Below, one piece after another: positions 1-7,552 of a DNA stretch of 64,000 nucleotides. The DNA is from Hymenobacter sp. CRA2 (GTDB lineage: Bacteria; Bacteroidota; Bacteroidia; Cytophagales; Hymenobacteraceae). A model generated the notes under the pieces. The model was not told where the DNA came from, searched no databases, and worked only from the letters and a program-made list of their open reading frames with translations. The position numbers were made by a program, and so were the translations under genes. Position 1 is the first letter of the stretch. Each line of letters begins with the position of its first letter. The stretch is from the NCBI RefSeq assembly GCF_002007105.1, contig NZ_MVBC01000010.1, forward strand, positions 1 to 64,000. The letters run 5' to 3'.

Positions 1-117
1 CAGGCCCGTACCCGTGAAGCACTGGAGGCGGCTATCCAAACCGCGGTTGAGTGGATTTCCAGCAAGGATGCCAAAGCCTGGTTCAACCATTGTGGTTATC
101 ATGTACATCGTTCATGA
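1..117 (+). CDS. IS630-type transposase, C-terminal end only
   Basis: The frame is open from the first base and stops with TGA at 115-117, giving 38 residues. The tail contains SSKDAKAWFNHCGY, which resembles the C-terminal DA-x-WF-x-HCGY signature of IS630/Tc1-mariner-type DDE transposases. The catalytic DDE part lies outside the window, so it cannot be said whether the element is intact. No terminal inverted repeat could be recognised after the stop codon. It sits beside the cluster of duplicated S74 proteins, which is consistent with a recombination-prone region. The family call rests on this short motif only. Confidence 0.6.
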   Translation, partial: QARTREALEAAIQTAVEWISSKDAKAWFNHCGYHVHRS

Positions 118-284
118 ATCCGCTATAGCATGAGTTTACAGTTCGGGCCATGCCAACTCTCAACTTCTCCTAAGTAGCTACCACTAATACCCTCTACCTC
201 CTCTAGCAGCCCGAGTCGCCAGATACTTACGTGCCCCGTGGGGGCCCGTACGACGCCCCGCCCCACCCTCATGAAGCGGCCGCT

Positions 285-362
285 GAAGCTCCTGTCACCC
301 CGCGTCAGGTTCATGTCACGCGCGTTGAACCTCCTGTCACCTCCGCGGAGGTTCATGTCACG
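285..362. repeat. Two-copy 36-bp direct repeat, 42-bp period
   Basis: Unit 1 (285-320) and unit 2 (327-362) both begin GAA-C/G-CTCCTGTCAC and end GGTTCATGTCACG, with a diverged centre and a 6-base spacer. With only two imperfect units this is not a CRISPR array. It could be a regulatory or recombination-derived repeat upstream of the first S74 gene. Confidence 0.6.
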
Positions 363-470
363 TCCAGCGTCCTCTATCCTTTCTCAGGTCGCGCATCAAG
401 CGAGGCAGGGGGCCAGGCGGTGCCTGTTACCCATCCTACCCACTTCACCCCTGCTTACAACTTACCCGCC

Positions 471-503
471 GGCGCCCGGCTTCCCCAGCGGAAGTCGGGC
501 GCC
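471..503. terminator. GC-rich hairpin upstream of first S74 gene
   Basis: A 14-bp stem (471-484 with 490-503, one G.T pair) closes a 5-base loop. No T-run follows, so termination is uncertain. The stem core GCCCGGCTTCC recurs in hairpins at 2436, 5951 and 9948. Confidence 0.4.
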
Positions 504-648
504 TTACGTCTCAGCTCGCCCTCCGCCTAGTGTTGGCTGCTCACTCACGCGCCAACGCCGTGCCGCCCAGCGGCCGGGCAGCTTGCGTTTCAAGCCGTTA
601 CCCGGCAGCTGGAGTATATTCGCGCAACGCATAATTCCACTCCCTTAT

Positions 649-2172
649 ATGAAAACACCTGTCCTCGTCGTCACGCTGCTGCTGACCGCCCCGGCCGCCC
701 TGCGGGCCCAATCCGTCGGCATCGGCACCACGGCTCCGGCCAGCTCCGCCATCCTCGACGTATCAGTCCCCAACCCAGCCACCAACCCCAAGGGCTTCCT
801 GCCGCCGCGCCTCACCAAGGTGCAGCGCGAAGCCATTCAGAACCCCGTCGCCGGCCTGCTGGTGTACCAGACCGACAGCCCCAGCGGCTCGGCCGCCGGC
901 CTTTACCTCTACGGCGGCAGCTCCTGGACGCTGCTGCCCGACGCCGGCAGCGGCGACAACCTGGGCAACCACGTGGCCACCCAAAACCTGGTGCTGAACG
1001 GTAACCAGCTGGTGGGGGGCACCGCCACCACCCCCGGCACCGTGGGCCTGCGCATTAACCCCGAGGGCTTGGTCCGCATCGGCAGCACCAGCACCGGCGG
1101 CCGCCCCGCCGCCGGCTTCCCCTACGGCCTGCGCCTCGACTACGCCGACGCCGGCCTGCTCGCCACCGGCACACTGGGCTACGGCGTCATTCCGACCAGC
1201 GGGGCGGGGCTGCGCCTGATGTGGCACCCCTTCAAAGCCGCCTTCCGCGCCGGGGAAGTCAACGGTACCCAGTGGAACGACGCCAACGTCGGCTTCTATT
1301 CCTACGCTTTCGGCAACAACGTCACGGCCTCGGCCTTCGCCACCTTTGCCAGCGGCGACGCCTGCACGGCCAGCAACCAGGCCAGCATAGCCATGGGTAG
1401 CGGCAACACCGCCAGCGGCACGGCCAGCGTGGCCCTGGGCGCCAGCAGCACCGCCAGCGGCTTTGGCAGCCTGGCCGTGGGCTTCACCTGCCAGGCCGAA
1501 GGGCAAAGCTCGGTGGCCATTGGTTACCGCGCCACGGCCGATAACGACTACTCCATATCCCTGGGCCAGCGCGGCAGCAACAACGGCCATACCGGCGTCT
1601 TCGTGGCCTCCGACGCCAGCTCCACCAACACCTTCAACAGCACGGCCAACAACCAGTTTTCGGCCCGCTACACCGGCGGCTACCGCCTCATTACCAACTC
1701 GGCCATGACTATCGGCGTGCAGGTCGCCGCCGGTGGCAACTCCTGGGTTACTATTTCCGATTCCACCAAAAAAGAGCGGGTAGTCGTGGCCGACGGCAAC
1801 CAGTTTCTGGAGCGCATCAACCGCCTGCGCCTGGGCTCGTGGAACTACCGCGGGCAGGACCCCGGCACCATGCGCCACTACGGCCCCATGGCCCAGGACT
1901 TCTACCACGCCTTCGGCCGCGACGCGGTCGGCCGCATTGGTAACGACACGACCATTAACCAGGCCGACTTCGACGGGGTCAACCTCATTGCCATCCAGGC
2001 CCTGTACCGCCAGGTGCTGGAGCTGAAGGCCGAAAACGCCCGGCTCCGCCAGCAAGTGCAACAGGGTCAGACAGCGTCGCAACAGGCGCAACAGGCCGTG
2101 TCAGCCACTGCCGCGCTGGAGCAGCGCCTGCGCCGCCTCGAAGCCCAGCTTGCTCCCCAGGCCCAACGCTAA
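649..2172 (+). CDS. Secreted YadA-head-like / peptidase S74 protein (copy 1)
   Basis: A 507-residue predicted surface protein. A signal peptide (about residues 1-20, ending in RAQ) is followed by GIGTTAP and the GFLPPRLT module common at the start of such Bacteroidetes proteins. Residues 222-309 hold repeated SVALG/SIAMG/SLAVG-type units typical of trimeric YadA-like adhesin heads. Residues from about 370 form a peptidase S74 intramolecular chaperone domain with HYGPMAQDF. Ser370 and Lys375 match the Ser/Lys dyad spacing of endosialidase-type autocleaving chaperones. A charged coiled coil (LKAENARLRQQ) ends the protein. The ATG at 649 is chosen because it begins the signal peptide; a TATATTCG box lies at 615-622. 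Role: probably a homotrimeric cell-surface fibre or adhesin (inference). Copies 2-4 follow downstream. Confidence 0.8.
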   Translation: MKTPVLVVTLLLTAPAALRAQSVGIGTTAPASSAILDVSVPNPATNPKGFLPPRLTKVQREAIQNPVAGLLVYQTDSPSGSAAGLYLYGGSSWTLLPDAGSGDNLGNHVATQNLVLNGNQLVGGTATTPGTVGLRINPEGLVRIGSTSTGGRPAAGFPYGLRLDYADAGLLATGTLGYGVIPTSGAGLRLMWHPFKAAFRAGEVNGTQWNDANVGFYSYAFGNNVTASAFATFASGDACTASNQASIAMGSGNTASGTASVALGASSTASGFGSLAVGFTCQAEGQSSVAIGYRATADNDYSISLGQRGSNNGHTGVFVASDASSTNTFNSTANNQFSARYTGGYRLITNSAMTIGVQVAAGGNSWVTISDSTKKERVVVADGNQFLERINRLRLGSWNYRGQDPGTMRHYGPMAQDFYHAFGRDAVGRIGNDTTINQADFDGVNLIAIQALYRQVLELKAENARLRQQVQQGQTASQQAQQAVSATAALEQRLRRLEAQLAPQAQR

Positions 2173-2571
2173 GCATTGAGCCGCTACCGCCTGCGGGCAC
2201 TGGCCCAAAACGACCTGCGCTTCCCCAGCGGTATGCTGGCTCTACCCGCCTCCCCAGCAGCCCGTCCCTGACCACCACTAGGAACGGATGCCGCTGATAC
2301 CGTGCGGGCCGCCCCCACCACCAGATACTAACTACTCCCCCTTTCCTTTTCGGAGAGGGGGCCGTGCCCCGTGGGGGTCCCGTGAGGCGCCCAGCCCGTA
2401 CTATCCGCTTAGCCCCCTATTGCAATTACCCGCCGAGGCCCGGCTCCCCACCCGCGGGAGCCGGGCCTTTTGCTTGCCTAGTCCCCATTTGCGGTACAAC
2501 CCCAGTAGCCGAAACCACCGGATCGGCCGTAGCTTGCGCCCCCAACGAACCTCTACCACCTATTTGCCCCG
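2173..2571. other. Intergenic gap between S74 copies 1 and 2
   Basis: These 399 bases show no supported gene. They repeat the CGTGCCCCGTGGGGG block (near 2363) and the CCCGGCT hairpin (2436-2468) seen upstream of copy 1, in the same order, suggesting that the upstream DNA was duplicated with the gene. Confidence 0.5.
2436..2468. terminator. Hairpin with short T-run
   Basis: A 13-bp stem, AGGCCCGGCTCCC paired with GGGAGCCGGGCCT around a 7-base loop, continues into TTTGC. It is a plausible intrinsic terminator for copy 1, although it lies about 260 bases past that stop codon. It belongs to the same family as the hairpins at 471, 5951 and 9948. Confidence 0.5.
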
Positions 2572-3849
2572 ATGAATGATCTAGCCCGCCGCCTCGGACT
2601 GCTGCTGACCCTTACTCCCTTCACCGCGGCGCTGGCCCAAACGCCCGCCCCCACGGCCGGCGTCGGCATTGGCGTTACCACCCCGCTGAGCCGCCTGCAC
2701 GTGGCCGAGGGCAGCGTGCTGTTTTCCGCCGCCGGCGACGTCGCGCCCAACGGCAGCAGCGGCCCCACGCCCATCACCGGCACGGGCCGCCGCCTGCTCT
2801 GGCACGCCGACAAGGCCGCCTTCCGGGTGGGCTACCTCGGCCAGGGCAACAACTTCAACGGCGCCACTTTCTGGGACGACGCCAACATCGGCGCGTACTC
2901 CTTCGCCGCCGGCTTCAACGTGCAGGCCAGCGGCCGCTCGGCCGTGGCCCTGGGCGAAGAAGCCCAGGCCCTCAACGACTACAGCCTGGCCCTGCACGGC
3001 TACGCCAGCGGCTTCGGCTCGGTGGTCGTCGGCTACGGCTCGCAGGCCACCCAAGACTTCGCCGTAGCCATCGGTAGCAGCGCCCTCTCCGGCGGCGTCG
3101 GCAGTATCAGCATCGGACCCAATAACGCCTACGGCAACTACGCCACGGCCATCGGGCTGCAAAACCGAGCAGGTGCCCAGTTCTCACTCGCCGTGGGCAA
3201 AAACGCCCGCGCCGAGCACCAGGGCGCCGCCGTGTTCAGCGACGGCAGCGCCCTATCCACCCTCAACTACGTCATCAGCTCGGCCCCCAACCAGCTGAGC
3301 ATGCGCTACTCCGGTGGCTACCGCCTCTACAGCACCGCCCGCGCCAACTCCCCGGAGGGCACCCTCACCAGCCCGGTAGCCGGCGTAGAGCTGGCCCCCG
3401 GCGCCGGCTCCTGGACCACGCTGAGCGACCGGCGCGCCAAGGAAAACTTCCGCCCCGTCGACGCCGAGCAGGTGCTGCAGAAAGTAGCCGCCCTGCCCGT
3501 CACCGAGTGGAACTACAAGTCGCAGCCCGCCACCCAGCGCCACGTCGGCCCCATGGCCCAGGACTTCTACCAGGCCTTCCGCCTCGACGGCCTCGACCGC
3601 GACACCACCATCAACACCGGCGACATCGACGGGGTGAACATGGTCGCCATCCAGGCCCTGGCCCAGCGCACCGCCCGCCTGCAGCAGGAAAACGAGCAGC
3701 TGCGCGCCCAACTGCGCCAGAAGGACGAGCAGCTGGCTACCCAACTGCAACTGCTAAACCAGCGCCTCGCCGCCCTGGAGCAGCCCACCATGCCGCGCCA
3801 GCCCCGGCGCAAATCGAGCAACGTCACCCAGAACGTAGCCACCAACTAA
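2572..3849 (+). CDS. Secreted YadA-head-like / peptidase S74 protein (copy 2)
   Basis: A 425-residue paralogue of the copy at 649, more diverged. A signal peptide (about 1-23, ending ALAQ) leads to GVGIGVTTPLSRLHV; the KGLLIPR-type module of the other copies is missing. Residues 116-217 carry head-like repeats (SAVALGEEA, SLALHG, FAVAIGSS, SLAVGKNA). The S74 domain has Ser285/Lys290 at dyad spacing and HVGPMAQDF, followed by a long Gln/Glu-rich coiled coil (ARLQQENEQLRAQL) and a basic tail. The tail sequence is the source type for the pseudogene fragment at 10095-10253. It is predicted to be exported and self-processed at the S74 domain; partner or ligand is unknown. Confidence 0.78.
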   Translation: MNDLARRLGLLLTLTPFTAALAQTPAPTAGVGIGVTTPLSRLHVAEGSVLFSAAGDVAPNGSSGPTPITGTGRRLLWHADKAAFRVGYLGQGNNFNGATFWDDANIGAYSFAAGFNVQASGRSAVALGEEAQALNDYSLALHGYASGFGSVVVGYGSQATQDFAVAIGSSALSGGVGSISIGPNNAYGNYATAIGLQNRAGAQFSLAVGKNARAEHQGAAVFSDGSALSTLNYVISSAPNQLSMRYSGGYRLYSTARANSPEGTLTSPVAGVELAPGAGSWTTLSDRRAKENFRPVDAEQVLQKVAALPVTEWNYKSQPATQRHVGPMAQDFYQAFRLDGLDRDTTINTGDIDGVNMVAIQALAQRTARLQQENEQLRAQLRQKDEQLATQLQLLNQRLAALEQPTMPRQPRRKSSNVTQNVATN

Positions 3850-3996
3850 GCCGCGCCTGGAAAGGCGTTTGAGACTCCTTGAACGGATCTGCTGAGCCCC
3901 GTCGAACCGAAGGTCGGCGTAGCCAAGCAGGTCCGTTCTATAATTTGCAAACCCAGCCGAAGCCCTGTAGACGGCACACCGGTGCCCCGCCATTCC

Positions 3997-4089
3997 ATGT
4001 TTCGGGCTACCCTTCTGCTTAGTTCCATACCGCTGCTGACCCAAACTGTAGCCCCACTCACCGCCCCGGGCTCCTGGCAAAAGCCGTAA
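3997..4089 (+). other. 30-residue micro-ORF resembling a signal peptide
   Basis: An ATG-to-TAA frame encodes MFRATLLLSSIPLLTQ followed by a short Pro/Ala-rich tail. It looks like a signal peptide with nothing behind it. It could be a remnant of a secreted protein, an unannotated small peptide, or chance. It lies ten bases before the AraC-family gene. Support is weak. Confidence 0.2.
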
Positions 4090-4098
4090 TTTCGGGCC

Positions 4099-4989
4099 AT
4101 GTACACGCTTCACCGCCAGCCGCCGGTTCCCGTACGCCAGTTCAAGCCCGATGCCGCCTCCGGGAGCACCGCCTTCACCCTGGCCCGCGCGCAGGGCGAG
4201 CTGGTGTACGAGTCGGATCTGCTGCTGCCGCACCGCATGGGCTACTACCTGCTGGTGTACGTGCAGCACAACCGCGGCCGCCACTGGGTCGACGCCACGC
4301 CCTACGAGCGGCAGGACCACGCCGTGTACTTCGCCACGCCGGGCCAAGTCCTGGTCAAAGAGGAACCCACGCCCTTCTGGGGCACCCACCTCACCTTCAG
4401 CACCGAGTTGCTGGCCCTGCAACAACACGCCGCCCTGCGCGAGCTGCCGCTGATCCAGAACCCCTACCACGGGCACGAGCTGCGCCTAAGCCCGGCCGAT
4501 GTGGCCGTGGTGGAGGATGTGCTCGACAAGCTCCAGGCCGAGTACGCCCAACCCGGCCCCTGGCAGCACCGCATGCTCAGCGCCTACCTCACGGTGCTGC
4601 TCACCTACCTGAGCCGCCTGTACACCGAGCAGTTTTCCGGCGCCGCGCCCTCCCCCGACAAGCTGCTGCTGAAGGCCTTCCAGGCCAGGATTGAGGAATG
4701 CTTTCACGAGCGGCACGAGGTCAGTGCCTACGCCGAGATGCTGCACATTTCGGCCGGGCACCTGAGCGAGGTGGTGAAGGCGCAGAGCGGCAAGCCGGCC
4801 ATCAAGCACATTCACGAGCGGCTGGTGCTCGAAGCCCGCCGCCTGCTGGTGTACACCCCGCAGCCGCTCAAGGAAATTGCCTTCGACCTCGGCTTTGCCG
4901 ATGCCTCCTACTTCAACCGCTTCTTCAAGCGCGAAACCGGCAGCACCCCGGCCGAGTACCGCAGCCGCAGCCGCGAAATGTACCAGTAA
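4099..4989 (+). CDS. AraC family transcriptional regulator
   Basis: 296 residues, the usual AraC/XylS length. The N-terminal ~170 residues form a cupin-like sensing region (LVYVQHNRGRHWVD, VYFATPGQVLV). The C-terminal ~100 residues (about 190-290) hold the two helix-turn-helix motifs: SAYAEMLHISAGHLSEVVK, then PLKEIAFDLGFADASYFNRFFKRETG. It acts as a DNA-binding activator or repressor in the cytoplasm. The SDR gene at 5056 follows in the same direction after 66 bases, an arrangement in Bacteroidetes in which the regulator usually controls the adjacent oxidoreductase (inference). The effector is unknown. Confidence 0.88.
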   Translation: MYTLHRQPPVPVRQFKPDAASGSTAFTLARAQGELVYESDLLLPHRMGYYLLVYVQHNRGRHWVDATPYERQDHAVYFATPGQVLVKEEPTPFWGTHLTFSTELLALQQHAALRELPLIQNPYHGHELRLSPADVAVVEDVLDKLQAEYAQPGPWQHRMLSAYLTVLLTYLSRLYTEQFSGAAPSPDKLLLKAFQARIEECFHERHEVSAYAEMLHISAGHLSEVVKAQSGKPAIKHIHERLVLEARRLLVYTPQPLKEIAFDLGFADASYFNRFFKRETGSTPAEYRSRSREMYQ

Positions 4990-5028
4990 TACCGCGGAAT
5001 GGGCGCCAGCCGCGCCCGGAGGCCCCGG

Positions 5029-5036
5029 TAGCTTTG
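5029..5036 (+). promoter_or_regulatory. Bacteroidetes -7 box (TAGCTTTG)
   Basis: An exact TAnnTTTG match lies 19 bases before the SDR start at 5056. It suggests the SDR has its own promoter rather than depending only on read-through from the AraC gene. No clear -33 TTTG was found. Confidence 0.5.
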
Positions 5037-5055
5037 TGCCGTTAATCACTTGATC

Positions 5056-5793
5056 ATGAAGACAGCACTCATCACCGGCGCCAACAAGAGCATTGGCCTG
5101 GAAACCGCCCGCCAGCTTCTGCAGCAGGGCTATTACGTGTACCTCGGCAGCCGCGACCTGCAGAAGGGCCAGCAGGCCGCTGAGCAGCTGCAGGCAGAAG
5201 GACTGACCGAGGTGGAGCCCCTGCAAATCGACGTAGCCGACCCGGCCTCCATCGCCGCCGCCCGCCAGACGCTGGGCCAGAAAACCGAGGTCTTGGACGT
5301 GCTCATCAACAACGCCGGCATCCTGGGCGGCATGGCACAGCCACCCCTCGGCACCGACGTGCGCGTGATTCGGGAAGTGTTCGAAACGAACGTGTTCGGC
5401 GTTATCGAGGTGACCCAGGCCTTTATCGACCTGCTGCGTCAGTCCTCCGCGCCGCGCATCGTCAACGTCACCTCCGGACTAGGCTCCCTCACCCTGCACA
5501 ACGACCCAAGCTGGAAGTACTACCCGGTGAAAGGGGCCGCCTACGCCCCCTCGAAAGCGGCGCTGAATGCCTACACCATCATGCTGGCCTACGAGCTGCG
5601 CGACACGCCCTTCAAAGTCAATGCCGTGGACCCCGGCTACACCGCCACCGACTTCAACCACCACAGCGGCCCCGGCTCGGTATCCGATGCCGCTGCCCGC
5701 GTCGTCAAAGCCGCCCTGCTCGGCCCCGACGGGCCCACCAGCCAGTTTTTCAGCGACGACAACGCCCCGGAAACCGGCATCAGCCCGTGGTAA
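5056..5793 (+). CDS. SDR family NAD(P)-dependent oxidoreductase
   Basis: 245 residues from the ATG at 5056; a TTG two codons earlier is an alternative. It is a classical short-chain dehydrogenase: the nucleotide-binding TGANKSIG motif sits at residues 8-15, NNAG follows at mid-protein, the active-site serine is in VNVTSGLGS, and the catalytic YAPSK supplies Tyr and Lys. It resembles carbonyl reductase-like SDRs that follow AraC regulators. Substrate cannot be told from sequence. A TAnnTTTG box precedes it. Confidence 0.88.
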   Translation: MKTALITGANKSIGLETARQLLQQGYYVYLGSRDLQKGQQAAEQLQAEGLTEVEPLQIDVADPASIAAARQTLGQKTEVLDVLINNAGILGGMAQPPLGTDVRVIREVFETNVFGVIEVTQAFIDLLRQSSAPRIVNVTSGLGSLTLHNDPSWKYYPVKGAAYAPSKAALNAYTIMLAYELRDTPFKVNAVDPGYTATDFNHHSGPGSVSDAAARVVKAALLGPDGPTSQFFSDDNAPETGISPW

Positions 5794-5842
5794 CCAGGAC
5801 GCTACGGCCTGGCTGAGGCGCTGCCGGAATGCCCCTGCTTCC

Positions 5843-5884
5843 CTATCCTTTTCATGTCGCGCATCAAGCGCGGTAGGGGCCAGG
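5843..5884. repeat. Interspersed repeat shared with 374-417
   Basis: The segment running from CTATCC through TCGCGCATCAAGCG to GGCCAGG is nearly the same as 374-417 upstream of S74 copy 1. Both lie about 90-100 bases before a CCCGGCTTCC hairpin and 220-270 bases before an S74 start codon. Confidence 0.6.
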
Positions 5885-5950
5885 GCTGCGGTACCCAGCA
5901 GGTGCGCCCAAGGCTCGTCGTATATCCGGCCCTACTCCATGACAACTACC

Positions 5951-5989
5951 CCGACGCCCGGCTTCCACAGAGTGGAAGCCGGGCGTCGG
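5951..5989. terminator. Perfect 18-bp hairpin
   Basis: CCGACGCCCGGCTTCCAC (5951-5968) pairs perfectly with 5972-5989 around a 3-base loop. No T-run follows. It lies about 160 bases after the SDR stop codon and may end that transcript; it is one of the recurring CCCGGCTTCC hairpins. Confidence 0.55.
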
Positions 5990-6079
5990 TGCTTGTGCCC
6001 TGCGCCTGGCATGGTCCGCTGCCCACTGTCGCCGGTTTTCGCGCTACTACTTGTCAATCAACTTACATAAGCCAGCGCC

Positions 6080-6087
6080 TATATTTG
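6080..6087 (+). promoter_or_regulatory. Bacteroidetes -7 box (TATATTTG)
   Basis: An exact TAnnTTTG match lies 17 bases before the start of S74 copy 3. It supports the ATG at 6105 as start and independent transcription of this gene. Confidence 0.55.
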
Positions 6088-6104
6088 ACTGCTACCCAAC
6101 TGCT

Positions 6105-7481
6105 ATGAAAAAAACCTTACTCCTGCTGAGCCTGGCCGTCCCGACCGCGGCCCTGGCCCAAACCTCCACCGGCCCGGTCGGCATCGGCACCACCGCGCCC
6201 GACCCGAAGGCCGCCCTCGACATCACGGCCACGGGCAAGGGCCTGCTCATCCCCCGCATGGACTCGGCCGCCCGTACCAGCATCGCGGCCCCGCCCGACG
6301 GCCTAATGGTATTCCAGACCAACGGCCGCAAGGGCTTCTGGTATGCCTTCGGTAGCACCTGGTTTTTTATCCCCGACAAGGCCAAAGCCGGCGACAACCT
6401 CGGCAGCCACGCCGCTACCCGGGCCATTCAGTTCAGCACCACCAACGCCGACAAGCTCACCTTCACGCCCAACGGCAGCGACGGCCCCAAAATTGCTCTT
6501 TCGACGACCAACAACCTGGACTTTTACGCCAGCAGCGTCGCCAGCAGCCTGGGCGCCCACCGCTTCCTGACCTCAGAGAGCGGAACCTGGCTGGAGCGCC
6601 TGCGCGTGGACCGCAACGGCCTGCTGGCCGAGGGCGAGGACTTCGTGGGCAGCATTCCCAAGCAAGGCGCGGGGACCCGCCTGATGTGGTACCCGGGCAA
6701 AGGGGCCTTCCGTGCCGGCCGCGTCAACGGCTCGCAGTGGAACGACAACAGTGTGGGCCTGTACTCCGTGGCGCTGGGCTACGGTACCACTGCCTCGGGC
6801 GACAATACCCTGGCCCTGGGCCCGAACAGCACCGCCCGCCAGGGTTCGGCCGTGGCCATTGGCGAGCGGAACGTTTCCAGCGGCTACTGCTCCTTCGCCC
6901 TGGGTTACCACGCCAACACCAACGCCAAGCCCGGCTCCTTTGTCTTCGGCGACTTCAGCACGAGCAATGAAATCCTGGCCAACGTCAACAATGAAGCGAC
7001 CTTCCGCGTGGCAGGCGGCTTCCGCATCTACACCAACGCCAACCTGCTCAGCGGCGTCACAATTGCGCCCAATGGCTCCTCCTGGGATGTGGTATCCGAT
7101 TCCACCAAGAAGGAGCGGGTGGTGCTGGCCGATGGCAATGCCTTTCTGGAGCGCATCAACCGGATGCGGCTGGGCTCGTGGAACTACAAGGGTCTGGACC
7201 CGGCTACCACGCGCCATTACGGCCCCATGGCCCAGGACTTCTACGCCGCTTTTGGCCACGACGGCGTCGGCACCAGCGGCAACGACACGACCATTAACCA
7301 GGCCGACTTCGACGGCGTCAACCTCATTGCCATTCAGGCCTTGTACCGGCAAGTGCTGCAGCTGAAGGCCGAAAACGCCCAGCTGCGCCAAAGCCAGCAG
7401 AACGCCGTCAATAGCAGTGCCGACCTGGAGGAGCGCCTGCGTCGCCTCGAAGCCCAGCTTATGCCCCAGGCCCGGCGGTAG
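6105..7481 (+). CDS. Secreted YadA-head-like / peptidase S74 protein (copy 3)
   Basis: 458 residues from the ATG that begins a signal peptide (MKKTLLLLSLAVPTAALAQ). It has the GIGTTAPDPKAALDI and KGLLIPRMDS module (about residues 25-60), then GFWYAFGSTW. Head-like repeats (SVALGYG, TLALGPNS, SAVAIGERN, SFALGYH) lie at about 218-280. The S74 domain has the Ser331/Lys336 dyad and HYGPMAQDF, then a C-terminal coiled coil. The C-terminal third is much closer to copies 1 and 4 than the middle is, consistent with duplication and diversification of the head. Predicted to be exported and surface-exposed. Confidence 0.8.
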   Translation: MKKTLLLLSLAVPTAALAQTSTGPVGIGTTAPDPKAALDITATGKGLLIPRMDSAARTSIAAPPDGLMVFQTNGRKGFWYAFGSTWFFIPDKAKAGDNLGSHAATRAIQFSTTNADKLTFTPNGSDGPKIALSTTNNLDFYASSVASSLGAHRFLTSESGTWLERLRVDRNGLLAEGEDFVGSIPKQGAGTRLMWYPGKGAFRAGRVNGSQWNDNSVGLYSVALGYGTTASGDNTLALGPNSTARQGSAVAIGERNVSSGYCSFALGYHANTNAKPGSFVFGDFSTSNEILANVNNEATFRVAGGFRIYTNANLLSGVTIAPNGSSWDVVSDSTKKERVVLADGNAFLERINRMRLGSWNYKGLDPATTRHYGPMAQDFYAAFGHDGVGTSGNDTTINQADFDGVNLIAIQALYRQVLQLKAENAQLRQSQQNAVNSSADLEERLRRLEAQLMPQARR

Positions 7482-7507
7482 CCCCACCCGCTTGTGCCCC
7501 AGGCCCG

Positions 7508-7539
7508 GCGCCCGCCTTCTGCAAGCAGAAGGCGGGCGC
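7508..7539. terminator. Hairpin between convergent genes
   Basis: GCGCCCGCCTTCTGC pairs perfectly with 7525-7539 over a 2-base loop, followed by TTGGCTTTTC. It sits between the stop of S74 copy 3 and the stop of the opposing hydrolase gene, so it may serve both. Confidence 0.65.
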
Positions 7540-7552
7540 TTGGCTTTTCGGC

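Larger units (their letters stand above)
118..648. other. Long intergenic gap with tandem repeat and hairpin
   Basis: There is no convincing gene in these 531 bases. They hold two imperfect 36-bp direct repeats (285-320 and 327-362), a segment at 374-417 that recurs at 5843-5884, a CGTGCCCCGTGGGGG block near 230 that recurs near 2363, and a GC-rich hairpin at 471-503. An open frame runs through this DNA into the next gene from position 238. Its translation lacks any signal peptide or domain before the ATG at 649, so that extension is not taken as coding. Confidence 0.6.
5794..6104. other. Intergenic gap upstream of S74 copy 3
   Basis: 311 bases without a supported gene. It contains 5843-5884, which repeats the segment at 374-417 upstream of copy 1 (CTATCCTTTTCATGTCGCGC and following bases), then a strong hairpin at 5951-5989, then the TATATTTG promoter box. 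The order matches the region before copy 1. Confidence 0.5.

Noticed and set aside
285-362. CRISPR array
   Set aside because: Only two imperfect repeat units, a 6-base spacer and no cas genes in the window.
238-648. In-frame extension of the first S74 gene upstream to position 238
   Set aside because: The translated extension is low-complexity, lacks a signal peptide and overlaps intergenic repeats and a hairpin; the ATG at 649 starts a clear signal peptide.
763-2091. Long open frame on the minus strand across S74 copy 1
   Set aside because: It is the shadow of a GC-rich coding frame. Its translation is Gly/Ala/Val/His-rich with no domains. Similar mirror frames occur opposite most genes here.
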